Shown: positions 35,491 to 43,879 of the stretch, one piece after another
Position numbering within the stretch: the first letter of the stretch is position 1
Layout of the letters: each line of letters begins with the position of its first letter
Assembly (NCBI GenBank): GCA_003218975.1
Contig: QHPD01000105.1
Location: 1 to 64,000, forward strand
Source of the DNA: Verrucomicrobiota bacterium
Lineage (GTDB): Bacteria; Verrucomicrobiota; Verrucomicrobiia; Chthoniobacterales; UBA10450
Direction of reading: 5' to 3'
Length of the DNA: 64,000 nt
Made by a program: the position numbers and the translations under genes
The notes under the pieces: model-generated
Seen by the model: the letters and a program-made list of their open reading frames with translations, nothing else
The model's database searches: none
What the model was told of the DNA's origin: nothing

Positions 35491-37260
35491 TTATCCTTTT
35501 GCCCGTGGGTGGGAGAATTTCTCAGGGATAAAATTCCGATCCACCGCCTGGGCCCAGAGAAGAACGAGTTCCGTTCCGGATGCCGTTTGCACAAAAGTGT
35601 GTCTGCCCGGCGTGAGAAACCGTGCACCGTCATATGGCGTCCCATCGAGCATCCCTTTCACCTGCCCGTCATCACGCGCGATAATTTTGTAAGCTGCGGG
35701 AATCACAACTTCGAAGTCCATCCGCGTGCTGTCTGCTGCAGATGGTTTCAAAAACTTGCCCACTACCCGCAAGTCGTCGCCGACAGGAATATAATTTTCC
35801 CAGATAAATTTTTTCGCGTGGATGGGCATCCGCCCCTTCATGACCGCAACACAGGTGTGCGTCTCAACAGCTCGCTCGGCAGCATTGTCGGCTACAAGAC
35901 CTCGGTTGAGGCGCTCCATCATGATCGATTCCGTCACCGGCCAAAAACAGCGTTGCCGAAAGATGGTTTCGCCCTTGCAATCGAGGACGTAATCGCTGGG
36001 ATCGGTCAATTTCAAAACACCGCGAAGCAAATTCGTCTCGATTTGGGCGCGATCGATCCACAACGGGCGCGTGGCAATTATTAGAAAAAATTCCGCAAGA
36101 GCGACAAACGCCGGCAAAGGCACACGGCGCAGATAACGGCTGACATGCAGGTCGTACTTCGCTAAGCGAGATGAAACACCAAGCAAAACTCCGCTAACGA
36201 GCACGAATGCGAGAGGATAATACGGAAGGTAATCCTGGCGGATGAGAAAGTTCCAAAAACTGCGCAGAGCTGGCACATAAAAACCGCAGATGAGAAAAAT
36301 GAAAGCGCGCCGAAACGCCACTGCCGGCTCGGGAGTTGCGCGAACGATTAGTCGCGCAGCATATATCGCAAATGGGAAGACCACAGGGAAAACGATGATC
36401 CACCAGACTGGATGATTCTTGGCATTGAGATGCGGCAGAATATTGTGCTCAAAATTGCAATAGCGAAATTCACGCCATACGCCAGCAAGAGCGAACGCGG
36501 CCGCGATCGCGCCGGGAGCCAGGAGGATCGCAGCAAAGAATGCTGCCGTACAGCGCGCGAGATGTGTCCAAGACTGGCCAAGTTGTTTTCTCCCCACCAG
36601 GAAGAGCGCAATCGGTGCACCGACCAAAAGCGCCAGTAACAACAGAATCGACTTCATCGAGACGCTGAAACAAAATCCGAGCAACAGCCCACCAATCAAC
36701 GCTCGAGGCACTGTCAACGGTCTACTGATCAGCGTCATAATGCATAGAAGCCAGAGCGGCGCCCAGAGGTTATCGGTTCGAAATTCAAACGAAATAAAAT
36801 GATAGAGGGTGTAAAGGCCGGCCAGAATCACCGCCCAGATGCCGGCGCGCCGCGAAAAAAGTGATTCCCCAATTCGGTAAGTGCACCACGCTCCGACAAA
36901 GTACATCGGCAACAGGATCAAACGCATCCAGTAAAGAATGGTCGCCCGATCGCCAATCAGTCCGAAAATCGGCGCAAGCGTTATCTGGAAAAGGGGCATG
37001 TGATTATCGAACACATCGCGGTATTGAACGAAGCCGCGCGCCCAAGCCCAGATTACATGCATGTGCTGCGACTCGTCGCTGTCGAATCGGTAGCGCGTAA
37101 TATTAACGAGCTTGAGCACAACCATGAGCGCAAAGAGGCCGGCAGCCGCCATGAACTCCGCCGATCCGAACATGCCAAAGTAGTCGGCGCCGCGTTGTGC
37201 AAGCGATCTGCGCCCCGACGATGCAGGTTGGCTTGTCGATATTGTAGATTCCAGCGCCAT
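35491..37260 (-). CDS. GT-C fold membrane glycosyltransferase
   Basis: The 589-residue protein has about ten or more transmembrane helices. Its first loop holds FDSDESQHMHVIWAWARGFVQYRDVFDNHMPLF, with the acidic DE pair typical of GT39/GT83-like polyprenyl-phosphate-sugar transferases (ArnT/PMT type). The C-terminal 180 residues are soluble and probably periplasmic. It should move a sugar from a lipid carrier to an envelope acceptor. It forms a unit with the PIG-L deacetylase gene downstream. Confidence 0.8.
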   Translation of the reverse strand: MALESTISTSQPASSGRRSLAQRGADYFGMFGSAEFMAAAGLFALMVVLKLVNITRYRFDSDESQHMHVIWAWARGFVQYRDVFDNHMPLFQITLAPIFGLIGDRATILYWMRLILLPMYFVGAWCTYRIGESLFSRRAGIWAVILAGLYTLYHFISFEFRTDNLWAPLWLLCIMTLISRPLTVPRALIGGLLLGFCFSVSMKSILLLLALLVGAPIALFLVGRKQLGQSWTHLARCTAAFFAAILLAPGAIAAAFALAGVWREFRYCNFEHNILPHLNAKNHPVWWIIVFPVVFPFAIYAARLIVRATPEPAVAFRRAFIFLICGFYVPALRSFWNFLIRQDYLPYYPLAFVLVSGVLLGVSSRLAKYDLHVSRYLRRVPLPAFVALAEFFLIIATRPLWIDRAQIETNLLRGVLKLTDPSDYVLDCKGETIFRQRCFWPVTESIMMERLNRGLVADNAAERAVETHTCVAVMKGRMPIHAKKFIWENYIPVGDDLRVVGKFLKPSAADSTRMDFEVVIPAAYKIIARDDGQVKGMLDGTPYDGARFLTPGRHTFVQTASGTELVLLWAQAVDRNFIPEKFSHPRAKG

Positions 37261-37283
37261 CTCGAGTTGACTCCTAGCGGAGG

Positions 37284-38228
37284 CTAATTCTGCGCAACAA
37301 TTTTCTCAGCGCACTTCCGGACCGATTCCGCGTCGCTCGCGGATATCACATCGACGTCTCCACACGTGCGTCGCAGCAAAGCAGCCAGCACGCCGCCCGG
37401 CCCCAGCTCAATAAAAAGGTCGGAACCACGCTCGGCGAGCCGCTCCATACAATCGAGCCAGCGCACCGTGCCCGTGACTTGATCTTGCAAAGTGCGGCGA
37501 ATTTCAATCGGCGTTTCCACTTCTTCACCGGTCACATTGCTAATCACTGGAAAGCGCGGCGGTTGCACCGGAACATGCTGAAGCACTGCGCCAAGTTTCT
37601 TATATGCGCTTTCCATCAGACGTGAATGATACGCACCCCCAACATTGAGTAATGTCGCCCGGCGAATACCATATTCCTTGGCTACGCCGACTGCCGCTTC
37701 CACTTTCGCCAGCTCACCCGAGATGACGACCTGGCCCGGCGCATTGATGTTCGCAATATCGACATCTTCATCCGCTGCGAGCTGGCGCACCATGTTTTCA
37801 TCCGAACCGATCATCGCCGCCATCGCTCCATTTGTCGCCGCGCAAGCTTCGTCCATCAATTCGCCGCGCCGCTGCACGAGCTTGAGGCCCGTGGCAAAAT
37901 CAAAGGTGCCAGCGGCCGCGTGCGCAGTCATTTCGCCTAACGACAAGCCGGCTGCGCCGCCGACCGGAAAATTGCCCGCCAACTCGCGCAGAACCGCTAG
38001 GCAGGCCAGTCCGTGAACCAAAAGTGCAGGCTGGCAATTCGAAGTCTTGGTCAATTCCTCGATAGGACCAGTCCACGCAATTTCGCTCAAGTTTCGGCCG
38101 AGAATCTCGTCCGCTTCTCGAAACAAATCCGCCGCGACAGGAAATTGGTCTGCGAGATCACGGCCCATTCCGATGGTCTGCGCGCCCTGGCCCGCGAAAA
38201 GCAGTGCGATTTTTTTTGCCATACGCAC
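37284..38228 (-). CDS. fabD: Malonyl-CoA:ACP transacylase
   Basis: The 314-residue protein begins LLFAGQGAQTIGMGRDLA and has the catalytic-Ser motif as AGLSLGEMTA (about residues 95-104). Later come the Gln-x-Val strand region (NINAPGQVVISGE), the catalytic-His region GGAYHSRLMESA and NVTGEEV. It loads malonate onto acyl carrier protein for fatty acid synthesis. Other fab genes are not next to it here. The element copy 2 lies just upstream of its start. Confidence 0.93.
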   Translation of the reverse strand: MRMAKKIALLFAGQGAQTIGMGRDLADQFPVAADLFREADEILGRNLSEIAWTGPIEELTKTSNCQPALLVHGLACLAVLRELAGNFPVGGAAGLSLGEMTAHAAAGTFDFATGLKLVQRRGELMDEACAATNGAMAAMIGSDENMVRQLAADEDVDIANINAPGQVVISGELAKVEAAVGVAKEYGIRRATLLNVGGAYHSRLMESAYKKLGAVLQHVPVQPPRFPVISNVTGEEVETPIEIRRTLQDQVTGTVRWLDCMERLAERGSDLFIELGPGGVLAALLRRTCGDVDVISASDAESVRKCAEKIVAQN

Positions 38229-38267
38229 TAGTTAACGCGGTTCAATTCGTGGCGCGAGCATGATTCT

Positions 38268-38416
38268 GGGTAGCGCACGCGTCTCGCGTGTTGGTTTTGG
38301 CGTCGCGCCAAAACGAACTTTTCCCAGAGGGGACGACGAAGTGGTGGCTGCCGCAATGAATGAAAGTTCGCGACGGCGAGACACCGTCGCCAGCACGCGA
38401 GACGCGTGCGCTACCC
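38268..38416. repeat. 150-bp inverted-repeat element, copy 2
   Basis: It runs from GGGTAGCGCACGCGTCTCG to CGAGACGCGTGCGCTACCC; the 27-bp ends match as inverted repeats at 26 positions. Internal hairpins sit next to each end: GTTTTGGCG-TCG-CGCCAAAAC on the left and GCGACGG-CGAGACA-CCGTCGC on the right. At 149 bp it is nearly the same length as copy 1. It lies between the divergent fabD and nuoD genes, so it may alter their promoters. Confidence 0.8.
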
Positions 38417-38472
38417 ATTTTACGCTTGCGCGCTGATTTCCTGCCACGAGCGTAGTAAAACTTGTCGATCCT

Positions 38473-39729
38473 ATGCCTTTTACGACACGCGAAATTGAAT
38501 CACCCGACGCCGTGACACAAGTGAGTGCGGCTGACGCAGCAGTCCGAGAGCCCGATGACGACATCGGCGAGAAAATGGTCCTAAATATGGGGCCGTCGCA
38601 TCCGGCCACGCATGGCGTTTTGCGGCTAGTGCTGGAGCTCGACGGGGAGATCATTACCAAGGCCACGCCGGACATTGGTTTTCTACATCGCGGCGACGAG
38701 AAAATCGCCGAAAACATGCAATACAACCAGTTCGTCCCTTATACAGATCGGCTCGATTATCTCGCGCCGCTGTCAAACAACGTCGCCTACGCGCTGGCAG
38801 TGGAAAAGTTGATGGGCTGGGATATTCCGCCGCGCGGACAAGCGATCCGCACCATTTGCTGCGAAACCTCCCGCATTTCCTCGCACCTGCTCGGTCTCGG
38901 AGCGATGGCACTCGATCTAGGCGCGATGACAGTCTTCCTCTACACATTCACTGAGCGCGAAAAACTCTATGACCTTTTCGAGCTGCTCACTGGCGCGCGT
39001 TTCACTACCTCCTACACGCGCGTGGGCGGGCAAATCCGCGATCTGCCGGAAAATTTCATCCCGCAGCTCAAAAAATTCCTCGATGACTTCTGGCCAAGTC
39101 TCGATGAATGCGACAAACTGCTCACACGCAACCGCATTTTTGTAGATCGGACTAAAGACGTCGGAGTCATCTCGAAAGAGCGCGCCATCGCGTACGCCCT
39201 CTCCGGTCCGAATTTGCGCGGCAGCGGGATCGAACACGACTTGCGGCGCAAACATCCGTATCTTGATTACGAGAATTACGATTTCGACGTGGTGATTGGC
39301 AGCGCGGGCGATTGTTACGATCGATATCTAGTGAGGATCGAGGAAATGCGCCAAAGCGTCCGGATCTTGCGGCAAGGCATCGATAAACTTCCCAGCGGAC
39401 CAATCAACGTGGCGGATTGGAAAAATATGGCCCCGCCAAAATCGCGGGTCATGACGAAGATGGAAGAGCTGATTCATCATTTTATCGTGGTGACTGAAGG
39501 GCTCGACGCGCCGCCGGGTGAAATTTATTTCGCGGCTGAAAATCCCAAAGGCGAGCTTGGCTTTTACATCAACAGCAGAGGCGGCGGCGTGCCGTATCGG
39601 TTAAAAATTCGCGCGCCATCGTTTGTGAATCTCAGTATCCTGCCCGAACTTCTGCCGGGTTGCATGGTCAGCGACGTGCCTGCGGTATTAGGGAGTCTGG
39701 ACTTCGTCATGGGCGAATGCGACAGATAA
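38473..39729 (+). CDS. nuoD: NADH-quinone oxidoreductase subunit D
   Basis: The 418-residue protein is the 49-kDa subunit of complex I: MVLNMGPSHPATHGVLRLVLELDGE, IGFLHRGDEKIAENMQYNQFVPYTDRLDYLAP, TSYTRVGGQIRDLP, and the C-terminal VLGSLDFVMGECDR. It helps form the quinone-binding site in the peripheral arm. It opens the nuo locus here; nuoA, B and C, which usually precede it, are absent from the window. Confidence 0.97.
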   Translation: MPFTTREIESPDAVTQVSAADAAVREPDDDIGEKMVLNMGPSHPATHGVLRLVLELDGEIITKATPDIGFLHRGDEKIAENMQYNQFVPYTDRLDYLAPLSNNVAYALAVEKLMGWDIPPRGQAIRTICCETSRISSHLLGLGAMALDLGAMTVFLYTFTEREKLYDLFELLTGARFTTSYTRVGGQIRDLPENFIPQLKKFLDDFWPSLDECDKLLTRNRIFVDRTKDVGVISKERAIAYALSGPNLRGSGIEHDLRRKHPYLDYENYDFDVVIGSAGDCYDRYLVRIEEMRQSVRILRQGIDKLPSGPINVADWKNMAPPKSRVMTKMEELIHHFIVVTEGLDAPPGEIYFAAENPKGELGFYINSRGGGVPYRLKIRAPSFVNLSILPELLPGCMVSDVPAVLGSLDFVMGECDR

Positions 39730-39731
39730 CT

Positions 39732-40016
39732 ATGTCGATCTTGCAATTGGTCTCGAGATTCGTGCTCGTGCTCCTTCTCGTGCTCGGAATTTCTTGCTCC
39801 GGCAAACGAATCACAAAAGCAAACGTAGATCAGGTCACTGAGGGAATGTCAAAAAAACAGGTGGAATCGATTCTTGGTCGGCCCACCTCTCTTAGCACTG
39901 AGGATTTCGTGATCATGAAAAAAACGACCTATGTTTACCGGCAAGGTAAGGACACGGTGAAGGTCGTTTTCAAGGACGACAAGGTGCAGTCGAAAGACAG
40001 CACGTTATCCAATTAA
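39732..40016 (+). CDS. Small BamE/SmpA-like lipoprotein
   Basis: Starting at ATG 39732, the 94-residue product has a lipoprotein signal with lipobox LGISC and then an SmpA/OmlA-like domain: ITKANVDQVTEGMSKKQVESILGRPTSLS, followed by a beta-rich VYRQGKDTVKVVFKDDKVQSK. BamE-like lipoproteins assist outer-membrane protein assembly, but many paralogues exist. It lies 2 bp after nuoD and 13 bp before the nuoEF fusion, so it is co-transcribed with complex I, for which no such subunit is known. Confidence 0.78.
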   Translation: MSILQLVSRFVLVLLLVLGISCSGKRITKANVDQVTEGMSKKQVESILGRPTSLSTEDFVIMKKTTYVYRQGKDTVKVVFKDDKVQSKDSTLSN

Positions 40017-40029
40017 TCGGCTGCTTTCG

Positions 40030-42021
40030 GTGGACTCTACGAGCATATCTGTTCCCGCCGAGTTGGAGCGGAAAATGGATGCTGCGATCGGGCTTTATCC
40101 GCAGGATCATCGGCGAAGCGCAGCCATGCCGCTATTGCATCTGTGGCAGGAGCACTTCGGATTCATCAGCGACGAAGCCGTGCTATGGATCGCCGAAAAG
40201 CTCGGCTTGCAACCAATCAACATTCTCGAGCTGGTGACCTTTTATCCGATGTTTCGCCAGCAGCCGGCGGGTAAAACTCATATCCGCGTGTGCTGCACAC
40301 TCAGCTGCGCCATGGCTGGCAGTTTTGAGCTGATGGAAAATTTATGCGCGGACCTTGGAATCCAGCACCAATCTGATGGAGAGGGAATTCATAATCCCAT
40401 TGCCGTCAGCGCCGACGGAAATTACAGCGTCGAGTTTGTCGAATGCCTGGCAAGCTGCGGCACCGCGCCCGTATGCATGATTGGCGAACAGTTGTATGAA
40501 AAGGTTTCGCCAGAGTCCGCGGCAGACATCCTTTTAAATCCGCAATCCGCAATCCGGAATCCGCAATTTCATTCACCCCATCCCCTCGAACACCGCTTAA
40601 CCTTCAAGAACATTGGGCGCGCCGATTGGACGACTGATATTGATTGCTACCTGCACGACGGCGGTTACGAACAACTGAAGCAAGGGCTGACCATGTCGCG
40701 CAGCGATATCGTCAACAAAGTCAAAAACTCCGGACTGCGCGGCCGCGGCGGGGCAGGATTTTCCTGCGGTCTGAAGTGGAGCTTTATCAAGCCGGACGAA
40801 AAGCGGCCGGTCTATCTGATTTGCAACGCGGACGAGTCTGAGCCGGGCACGTTTAAGGACCGCTACATCGTTCACTACGATCCGCATCAGTTGCTCGAAG
40901 GCATTCTAATCTCATGTTACGCGTTGAACGCGCACACGGCGTACATCTACGTACGAGGCGAATTCCCGGTGGGCGCGAAAATTCTCGAACGCGCCATCGA
41001 AGAAGCGCGTGCACACAATTTTGTTGGAAAAAACATTCTCGGCTCCAGATTTGACACGGAGATTTACGTTCATCGCGGAGCCGGCGCTTACATTTGCGGA
41101 GAAGAAACGGGCTTAATCGAATCTTTGGAAGGCAAGCGTGGTTACCCGCGAATTAAGCCGCCCTATTTTCCGGCGGTGCTTGGTCTCTACATGTGTCCGA
41201 CAATCGTGAACAATGTCGAGACCCTCTGCCACGTAAAACACATTATCGCCATGGGCGGCGCGGAATACGCGCGCCTCGGCCGACCGAATAATACGGGAAC
41301 GCGGATTGTGTGTGTCAGCGGCGACGTCCAGCGACCAGGCTACTTTGAAATTGAAGTCGGTGCGGTGACGATGGGTCAGTTGATTTACGAGATGGCCGGC
41401 GGATTACGACCAGGCCGAAAATTAAAGGCGGTTATTCCGGGCGGAAGTTCTGCCAAGGTGTTGCGCGCCGATGAGCGATTTAAGCTCAAGCGGAGACAAA
41501 CTGACGGCTCGACAGTCGAGCGGGAGATATCGATTGATGAGATCCTGATGGATTTCGATTCGCTTACAGCGGCGGGTTCCATGGCCGGTTCCGGCGGCGT
41601 GATCGTGTTGGATGATTCCCGCGACATGGTCTGGGTATTAAACAACATTAACGAGTTCTATGCCCACGAAAGCTGCGGCCAATGCACACCCTGCCGGGAA
41701 GGCTCGCTTTGGATGAAGAAAATTACCGACCGCATGTTGCGCGGCGGGGGAGTTGTGGAGGATCCGGAAACACTCAAGACCATTGGTGACAATATCGCCG
41801 GGCGCACAATTTGCGCCTTTGGTGAGGCGTGTGCCTGGCCGACGCAAAGTTTTGTCGAAAAGTTTTCAGAGGAATTTGCGGCCCGTGCGCAGAAACCTGT
41901 GCCCCCGCCACTTCCGCCAGAATATACGCCAGAAGAGTTAATTGAGCGGGACGAGATTTCGATAGCTCCCCTCGCCCATGACCCCGGTTGGGAAAAAGCT
42001 GGAACAGCGGGGACGATTTAA
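40030..42021 (+). CDS. nuoEF: NuoE-NuoF fusion, NADH-quinone oxidoreductase
   Basis: One GTG-started ORF of 663 residues joins both subunits. Residues 1-165 are NuoE, with [2Fe-2S] ligands in CCTLSCAMAG and ECLASCGTAPVCMI. A linker (DILLNPQSAIRNPQFHSPHP) comes from repeat DNA. From about residue 187 on it is NuoF: EHRLTFKNIGRADWTTDIDCYL, the NADH/FMN sites LRGRGGAGFSCGLKW and CNADESEPGTFKDR, GAGAYICGEETGLIESLEG, and the 4Fe-4S motif ESCGQCTPCREG. The usual NuoF start Met is replaced by Leu (CTC), so separate translation is unlikely. Confidence 0.95.
   Translation: MDSTSISVPAELERKMDAAIGLYPQDHRRSAAMPLLHLWQEHFGFISDEAVLWIAEKLGLQPINILELVTFYPMFRQQPAGKTHIRVCCTLSCAMAGSFELMENLCADLGIQHQSDGEGIHNPIAVSADGNYSVEFVECLASCGTAPVCMIGEQLYEKVSPESAADILLNPQSAIRNPQFHSPHPLEHRLTFKNIGRADWTTDIDCYLHDGGYEQLKQGLTMSRSDIVNKVKNSGLRGRGGAGFSCGLKWSFIKPDEKRPVYLICNADESEPGTFKDRYIVHYDPHQLLEGILISCYALNAHTAYIYVRGEFPVGAKILERAIEEARAHNFVGKNILGSRFDTEIYVHRGAGAYICGEETGLIESLEGKRGYPRIKPPYFPAVLGLYMCPTIVNNVETLCHVKHIIAMGGAEYARLGRPNNTGTRIVCVSGDVQRPGYFEIEVGAVTMGQLIYEMAGGLRPGRKLKAVIPGGSSAKVLRADERFKLKRRQTDGSTVEREISIDEILMDFDSLTAAGSMAGSGGVIVLDDSRDMVWVLNNINEFYAHESCGQCTPCREGSLWMKKITDRMLRGGGVVEDPETLKTIGDNIAGRTICAFGEACAWPTQSFVEKFSEEFAARAQKPVPPPLPPEYTPEELIERDEISIAPLAHDPGWEKAGTAGTI
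40537..40570. repeat. Word repeat inside the nuoEF linker
   Basis: Four near-tandem AATCCGCA / AATCCGGA units lie in-frame at the junction of the NuoE and NuoF parts and encode NPQSAIRNPQ. The composition is that of intergenic word repeats and not of the flanking coding DNA. Confidence 0.7.
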
Positions 42022-42082
42022 AATGCAACCTCGTGATCGCTGATCGACATTTTTCGATTGCGAGTAAGAGCAAGAACTACTG

Positions 42083-43864
42083 ATGAGCGACTCAACAGAC
42101 ACCGCGCCTCTGCTCTCTAACGTGCAGGTTGACGGCGTGTGGCATCAATTTCCTAAGGGCACGCGCGTGATCGAGGCATGCGAGAAAGCTGGGAGCTATG
42201 TGCCCCGCTATTGTTACCACAAGAAGCTTAGTTCACCCGGCAATTGCCGGATGTGTTTGATCGAAATGGGGTTCCCGAGGCTCGGCCCAGATCGCAAACC
42301 CGAGCTCGGCGCTGATGGCAAACCGATTATCAATTGGATGCCGCGTCCGCAAATTTCCTGCGCCCAGGATGTGGCCGAAGGCATGGCCGTTCGCACCAAT
42401 TCGCCGCTGGTGAAGGAATGTCAGCGCGGTGTGATGGAATTTCTCCTTATCAATCATCCGCTCGATTGTCCGATCTGCGACCAGGCGGGCGAATGCCGCT
42501 TGCAGGAATTCAGCGTCGATTACGGGGATTCCAAGTCGCGTTTTCTCGAGAACAAAGTCAAAAAACCAAAAAACGTTGTGCTCGGGCCGCGGGTCACGCT
42601 CGATGATGAACGCTGCATCCTCTGCTCGCGGTGCATCCGTTTTTGCCAGGAAATCGCACACGACGACGTGCTCGGCTTCGTCGATCGCGGGAGTTACACC
42701 GTGCTGACAGCCCATCCGGGCAAGCGGCTGGAAAATAATTATTCTCTTAACACCGTAGATATTTGTCCCGTTGGCGCGCTTACCTCGACGGATTTTCGTT
42801 TCAAAATGCGCGTCTGGTTTCTCAAAGAAACAAAGAGTATCTGCACAAGTTGTGCCACCGGTTGCAATACCATCATTGGCACGCGTGAGGACGTGATTTA
42901 CCGGCAAACGCCACGCGAGAACGATCACGTGAATTCGTGCTGGATGTGCGATTATGGGCGGCTCAATTTCTATTATCTGCAATCCGATCAACGATTACTT
43001 GAACCGCAGATTCGTTCCGAAGGAAAACTGGTTCCCACAGATTGGCCAAGCGCGATCGCACAGGCGGCGCTCCAGCTAAAACAATTTTCCGGTCCTGAAA
43101 TTGGCATCATTGCTTCTGGCCGCATGACGAACGAGGAACTTTGGCTAACGTCGCAGCTGGCAAAGTCGTTAGGTGTTCAGTGGATCGACATCGTCCCACG
43201 CCGCGAGCCCGGCGACGACATTTTGCTGAGCGAGGATCGTAATCCAAATACGAACGGCGCGCGCTTGATTCTTGGATCGACGTCCGAGCCGGGCGCAAAA
43301 CTTATGGCGATCGCTGATGCTGTGAAATCTGGACAAGTCAAAGCGCTGGTGATTTTGAAAGAAAACACAATGCATTTGGGCATACCCGTCGAGCAGCTCG
43401 CGCAGCTCCCTGCATTCATTATGGTGAATATTTTGTCGAACGAGGCGACCGAAAAAGCGACCGTCGTTCTGCCCGCGTGCGGTTTTGCGGAAAAACGCGG
43501 CTCAATGATCAACGGCAGAGGCCGATTGCAACGATTGAATCGGGGCGTGCGCCCGCCTGGAAATGCGCGTGATGATTGGGAGATTTTGCGTGATTTGCTT
43601 CAGGCAGTCGGCGGAGGCGACTCGCTTCTCTCCATCGATGATGTCTTTCGTCGCATTAGCGAAACAGTCCCGCAGTTCGCCGGGTTGACCCTGAGCAAAA
43701 TCGGCGACCTCGGCGTGCACATTTTGCAAATGGAAGAATTACCGCCGATGCATCCCAGCGACGAGGAAAAAATCGAGCAAGCCGTCGCGATCCAGACAAC
43801 ACGCCGCGCCATCCGGCAACAGCTCCATGACGCGCCTAAAGCTGCAGCTGTTGGAACACACTAG
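42083..43864 (+). CDS. nuoG: NADH-quinone oxidoreductase subunit G
   Basis: The 593-residue protein has the [2Fe-2S] ferredoxin start (CEKAGSYVPRYCYHKKLSSPGNCRMC), the H-x3-C motif region HPLDCPICDQAGECRLQ, 4Fe-4S ligands CILCSRCIRFCQE, and the N7-like CTSCATGCN...SCWMCDYGR set. The following molybdopterin-oxidoreductase-like part is shorter than in many NuoG proteins (typically 700-900 residues) and lacks cofactor function. It carries electrons from NuoF to NuoI. Confidence 0.95.
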   Translation: MSDSTDTAPLLSNVQVDGVWHQFPKGTRVIEACEKAGSYVPRYCYHKKLSSPGNCRMCLIEMGFPRLGPDRKPELGADGKPIINWMPRPQISCAQDVAEGMAVRTNSPLVKECQRGVMEFLLINHPLDCPICDQAGECRLQEFSVDYGDSKSRFLENKVKKPKNVVLGPRVTLDDERCILCSRCIRFCQEIAHDDVLGFVDRGSYTVLTAHPGKRLENNYSLNTVDICPVGALTSTDFRFKMRVWFLKETKSICTSCATGCNTIIGTREDVIYRQTPRENDHVNSCWMCDYGRLNFYYLQSDQRLLEPQIRSEGKLVPTDWPSAIAQAALQLKQFSGPEIGIIASGRMTNEELWLTSQLAKSLGVQWIDIVPRREPGDDILLSEDRNPNTNGARLILGSTSEPGAKLMAIADAVKSGQVKALVILKENTMHLGIPVEQLAQLPAFIMVNILSNEATEKATVVLPACGFAEKRGSMINGRGRLQRLNRGVRPPGNARDDWEILRDLLQAVGGGDSLLSIDDVFRRISETVPQFAGLTLSKIGDLGVHILQMEELPPMHPSDEEKIEQAVAIQTTRRAIRQQLHDAPKAAAVGTH

Positions 43865-43879
43865 GACTGCAAGATTGAT

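Noticed and set aside
42233-42991. 252-codon minus-strand ORF opposite nuoG
   Set aside because: It is a shadow of nuoG; its His/Ile-rich composition follows from the complementary codons.
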